From contig NZ_KB913021.1 of the NCBI RefSeq assembly GCF_000383975.1, positions 102,051 to 166,050 of the forward strand: a stretch of 64,000 nucleotides of DNA, in the 5' to 3' direction. The notes under the pieces were generated by a model, which had not been told where the DNA came from, ran no database searches, and was given only the letters and a program-made list of their open reading frames with translations. Both the position numbers and the translations under genes were made by a program. Below are positions 24,442-32,738 of this stretch, in pieces (the first letter of the stretch is position 1; the number at the start of each line of letters is the position of its first letter). Origin of the DNA: Natronorubrum tibetense GA33. Its GTDB lineage: Archaea > Halobacteriota > Halobacteria > Halobacteriales > Natrialbaceae.

Positions 24442-25581
24442 TCAGTAATACCCCGGATCGTTCTCGGTGCGACGGTACGCCGGGACGCCTTCCTGGCCGT
24501 ACGCATCTGTCGCAACGTTATCGTGGTCTGTTCGTCCTCCGCTGCCGCTCGAGTTTCCAGACTGTTGGGATGAGCCACCGCCTTGGCGCATCTTCGACGC
24601 AGCCGTATAGCCAGCGGCCGCTTTCGGTCCCCACGCCGCAGTCGTGGCTGCTGCAGCAGGGCCTGCAACAACACCGGCCCCAACGGCTGCGCCAGCTGTT
24701 ACTGCGCCCTTGGTCGTCGCTCCGATGATCTTCGTCGTCATCGGACTGGCGTACTTGAACAGCTTCCAGACGATGAGGATCGAAAGGAGTGGCAGCGTAA
24801 CCGCGATGAGGTAGCTCAGGAACGAACTATCTGGAATCAACGCCGAGTCAGTTCCCTCGCTGAACAGCAGTTCATATCCCTTGAACAGCAGTGCCACCGG
24901 AAGCGGCATGATCGCAAGCGGCACGAACTTCATACAGACCGTGCGGGCGATGTGAGAGACGACGGGAAGATTCCCATAGGCCAATGCGATACCGATTGGC
25001 ATCGCATAGATCAAGATGTACAACAGAATTTCGCGAAGGAAAAACAGTGCCTGCAAGATCCACATGGCAATAGCTCCAACTCCAGTGAGGAAGAGAGCAA
25101 GCGCTGGGTTTGAAACGGTTAAGCGGAGCAATTCAATCATTGTGGCAGTCACTGTCGAAATGTCTGGAATAAGGGCAATGGTGAAGCCGTCGACGAGATA
25201 GAGCGCTAACACAGCGACCCAGTACCACGTTACGATCAGGAACGCACCTGTCCAGGCACTGCGCTTTGCCTTTCGCGTCTCGTACGCACTGCCGATATTG
25301 AAGATTCGGATCGTATGTCTGCCCTGGACACACATCACGAGCAACAACAGGGAGACGAGCATGATCTCCCCCGCAACAAGATTGCCGTGGATCTCTTCCC
25401 ACGGTGTGTTCGACGGCTGACCGAACACGAATGCACCATCCGTCTCCGGTGTTGGCGTGCCAAAAACCTGTGCCGTGACGGCATCATATCCATCTGCCAA
25501 TCCCTCCTGAAACCATTCGATGAGTTTGTCAACTGCATCTTCGAACCACTTGATCCCGATATCCGAGAGTGACCACGACAT
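24442..25581 (-). CDS. VirB6/TrbL-like polytopic membrane protein
   Basis: The protein has 379 residues with about six to eight hydrophobic segments: IMLVSLLLLVMCVQG, GAFLIVTWYWVAVLALYLV, NPALALFLTGVGAIAMWILQ, EILLYILIYAMPIGIALAYG and YLIAVTLPLLSILIVWKLF. An alanine/glycine-rich stretch (AVTAGAAVGAGVVAGPAAAA) leads to a polar glycine-serine tail. This organisation, and its place between VirB4-type genes and secreted factors, fits the VirB6/TrbL inner-membrane channel component. Sequence alone cannot prove the family. Its start overlaps the lipoprotein gene stop by one base (TAATG). Confidence 0.65.
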   Translation of the reverse strand: MSWSLSDIGIKWFEDAVDKLIEWFQEGLADGYDAVTAQVFGTPTPETDGAFVFGQPSNTPWEEIHGNLVAGEIMLVSLLLLVMCVQGRHTIRIFNIGSAYETRKAKRSAWTGAFLIVTWYWVAVLALYLVDGFTIALIPDISTVTATMIELLRLTVSNPALALFLTGVGAIAMWILQALFFLREILLYILIYAMPIGIALAYGNLPVVSHIARTVCMKFVPLAIMPLPVALLFKGYELLFSEGTDSALIPDSSFLSYLIAVTLPLLSILIVWKLFKYASPMTTKIIGATTKGAVTAGAAVGAGVVAGPAAAATTAAWGPKAAAGYTAASKMRQGGGSSQQSGNSSGSGGRTDHDNVATDAYGQEGVPAYRRTENDPGYY

Positions 25582-26417
25582 TACAATGGCCCCTCAATTT
25601 CGATCTCACAATCATCAGGACCGGTACCGAGATAGTGGATAACGTAGTCAAGGGAGTGATCTGTAGCATGGCTTGTAGAGAGGCGGACGGTGAACTGTCC
25701 ATCCCGTCCGATCGAGTCACACTTCGACCGTGTGCTCGCTGGCGAAAAGGGGAGTGTGTTGCTGTAGATCAGTACTGTTTCACCTGCAGGAAGAGCTATT
25801 GACTCTGCATCCGCTCCAAAGTCGCTCTCCGGATCGTGGATCCCACTCTCACCCGCCTCATCGTAGCTCTCATGTGACGGGAAGGGGACATCACCTTCGA
25901 ACCGAAGCGCGGTAGCTGCGGTCGGCCCAGTTCCCCGATTCGTCACAGTAAGTATCGCCTCTGCTTCCGTACTGGAGTCTCTCGCACCTTCGTACATCTC
26001 CTCAGGGTAATCCCTGGCCAACCGGAGTTCTGTTAACTCGAGATCCGGTTCGAGCGTAACTGACGTCGTCTCAACGGTTTCCTCGTCTGCAAGCCCGATA
26101 AGTTCGTATTCGCCAACAGGATAGTCCGTCCCGATCTCGAGCATTGTTCGAGACACCCCCGATTCAATCATTTGGTGGGCAAACAACTCGCCAGAGGGAT
26201 CGATGAGGTTCAGTTGGTCAACTGCATCCCGTTCGAGTTCAACCACGAGTTCGACCCCTTCGACCGCGACGCTCTGGATAATCTCTCCACCGGAGTCTGT
26301 TGATGGGGCGTCATCAGAATCACTCAACGCAGAACAACCAGCAAGTCCAGTAGTGATCCCGACGAGTATGCTTCCGAGAACGGTGCGTCTATCGAGTGGT
26401 GTCTGTTGAATTGTCAT
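25581..26417 (-). CDS. Tat-exported lipoprotein of the conjugation operon
   Basis: The protein has 278 residues from the ATG at 26417 (MTIQQTPLDRRTVLGSI), which overlaps the upstream stop by four bases. The open frame extends further back inside the neighbour and is not used. The N-terminus has twin arginines (DRRTVLGSILVGITTGLAG) and a lipobox cysteine in LAGCSAL, the usual haloarchaeal Tat-lipoprotein signal, followed by an acidic linker. The rest is strand-rich (VAVEGVELVVELERDAVDQL, LTVTNRGTGPTAATALRFEG) and looks like two immunoglobulin-like domains. It is likely an outer-face component of the transfer apparatus or a mating-surface protein. The family is not recognised. Confidence 0.7.
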   Translation of the reverse strand: MTIQQTPLDRRTVLGSILVGITTGLAGCSALSDSDDAPSTDSGGEIIQSVAVEGVELVVELERDAVDQLNLIDPSGELFAHQMIESGVSRTMLEIGTDYPVGEYELIGLADEETVETTSVTLEPDLELTELRLARDYPEEMYEGARDSSTEAEAILTVTNRGTGPTAATALRFEGDVPFPSHESYDEAGESGIHDPESDFGADAESIALPAGETVLIYSNTLPFSPASTRSKCDSIGRDGQFTVRLSTSHATDHSLDYVIHYLGTGPDDCEIEIEGPL

Positions 26418-28111
26418 AACGTATCTCTCATTTTCAAGAAAGAGCCGATCCGCTTCGCTGCGTATAGTGCGACAGCAAAGGGAATCGCATACCGGATAAG
26501 ATCGACTAACAGTGTGAACCAGCCTGTTGGGGTGGCTAACGGATGCCACGTTTCTGTGACTGTATCACCGATATAGGCTGGATTGTGCGAGCGCCACGAA
26601 CCGGGATGGTACTCTGCGGTGTAGATGCCCGGCTGGTGAACAGTTATCTCTGCGATGCCAGCTGCGTTCGTCCGCACCACCTGATCGCCGATTGTGATGT
26701 AGCCCTCACGCGAAGCAGCGCCAATCAGTGAGAATCGAGGATTGTCGAACGGACTCTCGAGCATGATCGGCGCCCCCGTCTCAGCATCACGAAGCTCGAT
26801 CTGCAACGTCACTGCAGTCGCATTCGATTCGATGATTTCGACAGAGAGGTCACTCTCGCGTATCTCCCGTTCCGACCCTCCATCGGGTTCAACGATTTCT
26901 GCTGAGACACCGCGAACAATCCCGTCGACCCTGATAGCATCTCGATCGATGCCATCGTACCGGAGAGCAAGACCGGAAGAACGGGTATAGGACTCGGAGA
27001 CGACGTCGATGTCGACGTTCTCGTGAATCGAGGGTTCTGGAGACGAACTCTCTGACCCCCAGATCTCAAGAATGTTGGGACCATCGCGGATAGGTTCTGA
27101 ACGCGGGCCTAGCTCGGATGGATACGCGTGGACGTATACGGGTAGAGCGTCGGAGTGTGTCGTCTCTTGGCCATCCCGGCTTGAGTGTATGAGATCGTCC
27201 CAGTTGGTGTCTCGAGCCGTGTAGTATCGCCACACACCACGGACGTTCGCCTCACCATCATCCGAAAGCGTGTACCCATGCCACGGCTGGGTCTGATAGA
27301 TGGCAACACCGCTGTCGCCGTTTGGATACGATGCGTGGTAGATCGACGCCCGCAGATCGTAAACCTCCACATCGAGGTCCTGAGAGACGGTCACTTGGTC
27401 GGTGATGACCTCCGTCTCGTTGCCACGATCGCGTTCGACTCGAGCGCTGATATCCGCCTCGAGTGTGAGTGTTGCCGGGCCACCACGATCGAACGCATAT
27501 TCGAATGTCGGAGTGTGTGTCCCTCCTGTGGTCTCGACCACGTCGCCATCGTGTAAGAGGCGAACTTCGTCGATTTCGTGGTTCTGGATCGACGAGTTGC
27601 TGTCGAGGCGAACGCGATAATCGACGAATCCACTGAGTTCGCCTTCCGGTGCGATGTAGTGAACGGTCCTATTTTCGTCTATGTGTGTTCTCGTCGACGG
27701 CTGGATCGAGAACGTCGTCGCGTGTGCATCGGCGATAAGGACAGAATCTGTTAGCTCTGCATGGGTAGGATAGATCGAAGTCTCTGCATTTCCACCCTCG
27801 AGTGACTCGTAATCGTATGCCGTCCAGCGTTCCGCGGTATCTGGAGGTTCTTTGAACGTGATATCCGTGCAGTTGCCGAGTTCCTGCATGGCCGTTCGCT
27901 GTTCATCGTATCGTTCCTCGTACTCGGCGTCACTGAGACACTCATTCGGAGCTTTCGACCAGAGTGTCGCCGTCTCGTTGACGTCAAACTCACTGTCGTC
28001 AGTGCCCGGTCGTGGTGGAGAGTCGGCACTCACGGCAGTCACCCCTGCAAACGCGAGCGTGACGGCAACGAGAGCGAGCACCGCAACCATGTGAGGACGA
28101 ATGTGATGCAC
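26414..28111 (-). CDS. Secreted, C-terminally anchored beta-rich surface protein
   Basis: The protein has 565 residues. A signal peptide (MVAVLALVAVTLAFAGVTAV) precedes an acidic, strand-rich exterior region with several Ig-like repeats (for example FVDYRVRLDSNSSIQNHEID, LTLEADISARVERDRG, ITVHQPGIYTAEYHPGS). One membrane helix lies near the C-terminus (WFTLLVDLIRYAIPFAVALY), followed by the basic tail AAKRIGSFLKMRDTL. In this operon position it could be the structural surface subunit that contacts the recipient or the S-layer. It has no recognisable enzymatic motif. It lies 41 bases after the VirB2-like gene. Confidence 0.65.
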   Translation of the reverse strand: MHHIRPHMVAVLALVAVTLAFAGVTAVSADSPPRPGTDDSEFDVNETATLWSKAPNECLSDAEYEERYDEQRTAMQELGNCTDITFKEPPDTAERWTAYDYESLEGGNAETSIYPTHAELTDSVLIADAHATTFSIQPSTRTHIDENRTVHYIAPEGELSGFVDYRVRLDSNSSIQNHEIDEVRLLHDGDVVETTGGTHTPTFEYAFDRGGPATLTLEADISARVERDRGNETEVITDQVTVSQDLDVEVYDLRASIYHASYPNGDSGVAIYQTQPWHGYTLSDDGEANVRGVWRYYTARDTNWDDLIHSSRDGQETTHSDALPVYVHAYPSELGPRSEPIRDGPNILEIWGSESSSPEPSIHENVDIDVVSESYTRSSGLALRYDGIDRDAIRVDGIVRGVSAEIVEPDGGSEREIRESDLSVEIIESNATAVTLQIELRDAETGAPIMLESPFDNPRFSLIGAASREGYITIGDQVVRTNAAGIAEITVHQPGIYTAEYHPGSWRSHNPAYIGDTVTETWHPLATPTGWFTLLVDLIRYAIPFAVALYAAKRIGSFLKMRDTL

Positions 28112-28152
28112 GAGCGGAGTGAATCAGAGACGATCCAGAGTGTAGCGTTGAG

Positions 28153-28563
28153 TTACCACGGGACGAGGTCGACACACTCCGCGAGTGGAAGCCCCATCGC
28201 CGATCCAGCAACCGTATACAGCGGTCCGAGGATCACGAGGATAACTGCAGACTTCATCGCCGTCCGCTTGTGCTGTTTGAGGCTCTTTTTCTGCTCGATG
28301 TTCATCGTGAACATCTCGACGAGTGAATCAGCCTGCCAGACCACAACCAATCCCATAATTCCGAGCGCAGTCGTAATCTGGAAGAATCCAGAGATCATGT
28401 CTGGCAAACCTTCAGCGTCACACACGACGCTGTCTTGAGCCAAAACGGGATCTACAGCGACAAGTGAGAGGATAAGGAACGAAGCGAATCCGCTACGTAC
28501 TACTCGCTGTCGAAGAGCATTGGGATTCTGTTGTTCATTAGTAGGACGATCTCTTGTCGTCAT
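28153..28563 (-). CDS. VirB2/TrbC-like small membrane protein (pilin candidate)
   Basis: The protein has 136 residues. A signal-like hydrophobic stretch (SGFASFLILSLVAVDPVLAQ, cleavage after ALAQ-type site) is followed by two membrane helices (FQITTALGIMGLVVVWQA and AVILVILGPLYTVAGSAMGL). A basic loop (IEQKKSLKQHKRTAMK) lies between them. This is the layout of VirB2/TrbC pilins. It is the first gene of the operon, preceded by a long AT-rich non-coding region. Identity as a pilin is inferred from topology and context only. Confidence 0.6.
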   Translation of the reverse strand: MTTRDRPTNEQQNPNALRQRVVRSGFASFLILSLVAVDPVLAQDSVVCDAEGLPDMISGFFQITTALGIMGLVVVWQADSLVEMFTMNIEQKKSLKQHKRTAMKSAVILVILGPLYTVAGSAMGLPLAECVDLVPW

Positions 28564-28997
28564 TGAGAGACCCGACCTCTACTAGATCTGTATTGGCCTA
28601 TCTCGCTGTGCAGATTTGCGGTGAAGCCACTGTTCAACGGATTGTATCGACTGCAACCTGTTCGTGAGAATTTTCGATTTCGGTTCCTCGAGTCGCTCAT
28701 TTATTACCAAACGCTAGCCTGTCGGGATAGGGCATATATCTTCTGTATTTCTTAAATGTTTCTAGAAATAAATTGTTTTAGAAGACATTCTTCTATCCCT
28801 GTGTGAATATACAGCGAGTAATGAAATTCATATTCTCATATACAATTTGAGTGCAAAATGATGCAACGCACTTCGAAACTCCTGAATGTATACTAATATC
28901 GGGCTATCCGAACTGATTCCATTGATCTGGATACTGATGGCCGCGCCCAGTATTCGATAGGGGTCCTCAGCTGGCCATCTTTGATCTCAAAAATCAA
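28564..28997. other. AT-rich non-coding region upstream of the conjugation operon
   Basis: I count 15 G/C in the 60 bases at 28741-28800 (25%), against more than 55% in typical neighbours. Stop codons fill all frames. It includes a small palindrome (TTTCTAGAAA near 28769). It probably carries the promoter of the minus-strand operon and could hold an origin or transfer site. Confidence 0.45.
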
Positions 28998-29026
28998 GCG
29001 CACGCACGGCTGTGCCGAGCGTGCGC
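28998..29026. repeat. Strong GC-rich hairpin upstream of the conjugation operon
   Basis: GCGCACGC, then CGGC, a TGT loop, GCCG and GCGTGCGC pair over 12 positions with a single A-A mismatch. It follows an AT-rich region and precedes no plus-strand gene closely. It could be a terminator, a protein-binding site or part of a transfer origin. Confidence 0.55.
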
Positions 29027-29154
29027 GGAGCTGGTGGCTGGAGTTCCGTGAAATGTTGCTCAAAGCTACCGTCTACAACCTCCGCCGATGCGTCCGATAT
29101 CCGTGAAATCAGCAGCCGTGTACCGAAACTACAGAGCCCAGAGAACTGTTTTGA

Positions 29155-29259
29155 TCAGTCGTAGAGCTCTACAACCGACTGACCGACCTCTCGGACGTGA
29201 TCATTTCGCTCGAGGTCAAATTCCTCTGCGAGGTAATCAATCGTCTCTTCGAGGCCCAT
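29155..29259 (-). CDS. Possible 34-residue protein
   Basis: A minus-strand frame from the ATG at 29259 reads MGLEETIDYLAEEFDLERN then VREVGQSVVELYD and stops at 29155. The composition is typical of haloarchaeal proteins. It may be a microprotein or the tail of a lost gene. Confidence 0.3.
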   Translation of the reverse strand: MGLEETIDYLAEEFDLERNDHVREVGQSVVELYD

Positions 29260-29400
29260 ACATGAAGGAAGCGCTCCGGACGGTATGAACCGAGTGCTGT
29301 ACCTTGACTACGGAGGAGATAACCAGACTGTAAGGTCGTGAACGTTGTTCTCGCCTGAGCATCGGCCGCCGATTCCAATCAACTGGATGGAGTTATGGAG

Positions 29401-30294
29401 CTACCGCTGCGAGAATCCGATCGCCTCAACTGGGAACCCGTCGGCCTGTTTTGCGACATGGCTTGGTAGCTGGTAAACTCCGCCCTTTACTCGTTTCATC
29501 GGTGCTTCGAGCGACTCCTCTGAGAGCGACCGTTCACTCCACTCGGTGTGTGAAACTGCCACCTCAAACCCGGCGGCTCGTGGTGGAACTGCGGGCAACG
29601 CCTCGGCGTTCTCCGGGTAACCCTCAAGAAGTGGTGCGTATCGGAACGGAAGACGAAGCAGATGGCTCCGGGTTGTTTTCCCAGAGTAGAAACACCGATT
29701 CGGATCCGCAACAAGTACGTCCTCGACGCGTTCCTCGTCAGTCGGATAGTCGATGCCGTAGTGGTCGGGGTCGCCGCCAGATTGTGCCTGCATTACCCGC
29801 TCAATCGCCTGCCCGAGACTCATTGGGTCGGTCGCATGCGAGAGCCAGCAGGCTGCTGCAATAGCGTCGTCTGCGTCGGTCGTGAGCGTGTACGTCGAGA
29901 TTTCTGGGGAGCTGATTGGCGCGTAGTACGCACGAACCGCGAACAGACAGGGCTCGTAGACTCGTCCACCTGCCTCGTTAGCTTCAGCGGCGACGTCATC
30001 GCTGTGTAGGCGCGACTCGAAGTCGGCTTCGAGGCCTTGGATACGTCGTCGACGGCCGATCACTTCATACTCCACGGGATCAATATGAATCTCGGTGTTC
30101 TCGGCCGCAGCGAACCGTGCTTCGACGCCGGGCGTGTCCTTCGACCCATACGTCCCGCGCTCAAAGGACTCCTCTGTCCAACCGTCTGCAAGCCGAATCT
30201 GGTAGTCGTCAGTAATCATCGAGGCTTCGGGTTCCGTCGGCGCAGGACCGACCTCCAAATCGCTCTCATCCATCTTAAAATCGTGTTCGTCCAT
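29401..30294 (-). CDS. Hypothetical acidic protein
   Basis: The protein has about 297 residues from the ATG at 30294 (MDEHDFKMDESDLEV). Seven further in-frame codons upstream are open. The N-terminus is acidic and disordered-looking. The remainder includes EIHIDPVEYEVIGRRRRIQG, CLFAVRAYYAPISSPEISTY and HLLRLPFRYAPLLEGYPENA. There is no membrane segment, no zinc motif and no recognised family. It is flanked upstream by an AT-rich promoter-like region (30295-30330). It lies between the conjugation operon and the CoiA-like gene. Confidence 0.55.
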   Translation of the reverse strand: MDEHDFKMDESDLEVGPAPTEPEASMITDDYQIRLADGWTEESFERGTYGSKDTPGVEARFAAAENTEIHIDPVEYEVIGRRRRIQGLEADFESRLHSDDVAAEANEAGGRVYEPCLFAVRAYYAPISSPEISTYTLTTDADDAIAAACWLSHATDPMSLGQAIERVMQAQSGGDPDHYGIDYPTDEERVEDVLVADPNRCFYSGKTTRSHLLRLPFRYAPLLEGYPENAEALPAVPPRAAGFEVAVSHTEWSERSLSEESLEAPMKRVKGGVYQLPSHVAKQADGFPVEAIGFSQR

Positions 30295-30371
30295 GTTATT
30301 GACTCTTAACCCCACCTACTTAAACAAAAGTCGCGGTCGAAGATCACCTAGTCTCTAATCTCAAGTACATC

Positions 30372-31478
30372 TCAGCCGAGTAGATTCGCGAGTTCGTGGA
30401 GACTCTCCTTCAGGTTGTGCTCGTGTTCGGTCGAAACCGTGATGAACTCCTTCGTGTCACTGTGGTGCCTGAATTTTCCCAGCGACAGCGCCAGATCCCC
30501 ACTCGGCGTCCCAACGAGCTTCAACAGCACGGACGTATTCTGGAGACCGCTCTCAAGCCAGACCTTCTTAACGTCCTGCCATCCACTAGACGTGACCTCG
30601 GCCGATTCGACCTCGTACGCCAAGCTATGGACTTTTCCACGGTTTCGTCCATGATTTGTCTGAACCGGTGCGAGAACATGCTCTGTCCCGCGCACCTGTT
30701 TCCCCAACTGGAGCATTGTACGACCGTCCGGCGTCTCGACAAGCTTGACCCATTTCTGGAACGGGTCATATGATGCACTCAACCACCAGAATCCCAGATC
30801 ACTCCAGTCTGACTTTCCACCATACTCGAACTTCCCATACTCCCACGAGCGACGAAGAAGATCACTGATATCAGCTAGATACTCCTCCGGGAACACGACC
30901 TCAACCGAGGGATTCGCCGGTTTGGGTTGGCGGAGCCAGTGAATGATTCCATGATAGCCGTCTGAGAAGTCGTGTTGGACGCTATGTGGCCAGACTGTAA
31001 GGATACCGGAGAGGTCGACGTCAAAGCCAGAGAAGTCGTCCCGATCTAGCCATAGGATGCTGTATTCCTGAGCGAGGTATTCCTCGGTGACTGCCTCAAT
31101 GTCCTTGTCTTCGTGACGATGCTGAACCTCAACGCCGATGCCCCGACCCTCGGGAAACTGGGGGGATGAGAACTTAACGAGGATATCTGCTCGGCGATCT
31201 CCGAGCGGTTGTTCTAACCCAATTGTCGCTTCTGGATACTCCGTTGTGAGCTTCGAGTACGCGATCGACTTCATCCGCAGATGTGGAGGTGATTCGCCCC
31301 CACAGTCCGCCTCTTCCTCGGTAGCGTGGTAGAAATGCCGCGCCACGAACGACCCTGACCGGTGATGGGATCGGCGAATTTTCAACGCATCGCCGCATTT
31401 CGGACATTCAAGCGGATCTTCTCGCTGAACCTGATTTGGAATTACTTCCTCACCTCGATGTAGCGCCAGAAACGGCAT
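30372..31478 (-). CDS. CoiA-like protein with PD-(D/E)XK nuclease core
   Basis: The protein has 368 residues. An N-terminal zinc knuckle (ECPKCGDALKIRRSHHR) is followed by ARHFYHATEEE, corresponding to the HFAH-type motif of bacterial CoiA. A nuclease-like core comes next: the basic pair in GDRRADILVKF, then GIGVEVQHRHEDKD with the E-x-Q signature, then ILWLDRDDF. CoiA is a competence-associated protein of bacteria, thought to act on incoming DNA during recombination. The C-terminal 170 residues (LVETPDGRTMLQLGKQVRGT and similar) are not familiar. On this element it may process transferred or invading DNA. It is divergent from the HhH gene downstream. Confidence 0.65.
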   Translation of the reverse strand: MPFLALHRGEEVIPNQVQREDPLECPKCGDALKIRRSHHRSGSFVARHFYHATEEEADCGGESPPHLRMKSIAYSKLTTEYPEATIGLEQPLGDRRADILVKFSSPQFPEGRGIGVEVQHRHEDKDIEAVTEEYLAQEYSILWLDRDDFSGFDVDLSGILTVWPHSVQHDFSDGYHGIIHWLRQPKPANPSVEVVFPEEYLADISDLLRRSWEYGKFEYGGKSDWSDLGFWWLSASYDPFQKWVKLVETPDGRTMLQLGKQVRGTEHVLAPVQTNHGRNRGKVHSLAYEVESAEVTSSGWQDVKKVWLESGLQNTSVLLKLVGTPSGDLALSLGKFRHHSDTKEFITVSTEHEHNLKESLHELANLLG

Positions 31479-31598
31479 TGATTATCCCTTGAATAGAGAG
31501 TGAAAGGGCAGAATAATATCCTTTCTCTGCGCAGGGCCTGCGAATTCTACGAGCAACATGTATCTATTTATCCAAGAGTTTGTCAGGTATTACTGAGA

Positions 31599-32504
31599 AT
31601 GACGCTCATTTCGCTGCTCAAATTTGCGGACACGCAACGGCCTCCTTACTTCAAACCGGGAACCGATCTCGAGCTGTTCGATGACGACGAAGAGGAGTGG
31701 AATGCCCTCTTCACGACATCGTATTCGCTCTCGACGCTCATTGACGCACTCAAACAGAGAACGATAGAGACAGGGCACGTCCGATTTGCTGACTCGGCCG
31801 CCCGCGACTATCTCCATCATCTTACAGAAACTGGTATTGACGATCGACTCCATCACGAGAGCCTCATGAACCGCGAGCGACTCGTCGCCTTTGCCGATGC
31901 GGACTACACCACGGTGGAGGACTTTCTCGGAACAGCAGACCCAATGGACATCGCCAAAGAGACCGGTGTCGACAGCGATGTCGTCTCCAGTATCGCGACG
32001 AACCATCTCGATGGGTTCTCAACCGGCAGTTCGTTCGGAGACACAGGACCGCTTGCAGATCTCACTCCCGGCGACTCATTCACAGGATGGGAACTTGTGG
32101 AGTCATCGTCGAACCGCATCCGGTGGGTCTCTGCAGGACGATTCAATCTTACGATTAGTCCTGCACCAGACGAGACTACGACTGTCTCGTGTAACGCCCC
32201 AGACGCCGGCCGAACCGCTTGGTATCGAAAGGGCTACTCAATCGAGGCCGGACCAGAAGATGAACTAACGCCTGCTGATGCGCTCACACAAGCTCACGAG
32301 TGGTTAGAGAACCATCAGCTGGAATACGAGGATGATCTCGCGCAACTACCTCACATCGGTGCAGCGACCAAAGATTATCTCGCTCTTGAATACGGAATTA
32401 CATCAAAAGAGGACCTCCAAACGTTTGCGGAGACGCAGCCAGACGAATTCGACGAGATCTTTGGCTCTCCAGGGTCAGAGCTCCGGACTGCATTTGAGGA
32501 GTGA
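31599..32504 (+). CDS. Helix-hairpin-helix protein, paralogue of 14408-15106
   Basis: The protein has 301 residues from the ATG at 31599 (MTLISLLKFADTQRPPYF). An upstream start at 31500 is open, but the added residues are unlike the rest. The first 100 residues look like a winged-helix region (LFTTSYSLSTLIDALKQRTI). An HhH-like stretch follows (TVEDFLGTADPMDIAKETGV), then a strand-rich domain (GWELVESSSNRIRWVSAGRF). The end is a C-terminal HhH (DLAQLPHIGAATKDYLALEY). The last two parts align by eye with the protein at 14408-15106, which lacks the N-terminal addition. DNA binding is likely; the partner is unknown. It is convergent with the BREX helicase side. Confidence 0.6.
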   Translation: MTLISLLKFADTQRPPYFKPGTDLELFDDDEEEWNALFTTSYSLSTLIDALKQRTIETGHVRFADSAARDYLHHLTETGIDDRLHHESLMNRERLVAFADADYTTVEDFLGTADPMDIAKETGVDSDVVSSIATNHLDGFSTGSSFGDTGPLADLTPGDSFTGWELVESSSNRIRWVSAGRFNLTISPAPDETTTVSCNAPDAGRTAWYRKGYSIEAGPEDELTPADALTQAHEWLENHQLEYEDDLAQLPHIGAATKDYLALEYGITSKEDLQTFAETQPDEFDEIFGSPGSELRTAFEE

Positions 32505-32732
32505 AATCCGATGTCTGAACGAACTAGTCGAGAACGCCTCTCGTACTAATGCCATCTCTTGACGAGTGCGTTCATGAGATACCGCACTGACGTCCGCTGG
32601 CAGGATGTCGGGGATCGAATCGACTAACGTGAAATCAGAGTGCTTGACGCCGAAGACATAGATGTCAGGGGCTCCTGGTAATTGAACTTGGTTTTCCATT
32701 CGAAAAAGGAATCGGAGCCACTCAACCGTCAT
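32475..32732 (-). CDS. Doubtful small ORF behind the BREX helicase
   Basis: The frame has 85 codons from the ATG at 32732 (MTVEWLRFLFRMENQVQLPG). A GTG directly after the helicase stop is an alternative start. The middle (GAPDIYVFGVKHSDFTLVDS) looks protein-like. The tail overlaps the 3' end of the convergent HhH gene and does not. It could be a truncated gene. No family is recognised. Confidence 0.3.
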   Translation of the reverse strand: MTVEWLRFLFRMENQVQLPGAPDIYVFGVKHSDFTLVDSIPDILPADVSAVSHERTRQEMALVREAFSTSSFRHRISLLKCSPEL

Positions 32733-32738
32733 TCTCAC

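Noticed and set aside
31500..31598. Upstream start for the second HhH protein
   Set aside because: The 33 added residues are basic and cysteine-containing, unlike the acidic remainder. The ATG at 31599 gives a typical haloarchaeal N-terminus.
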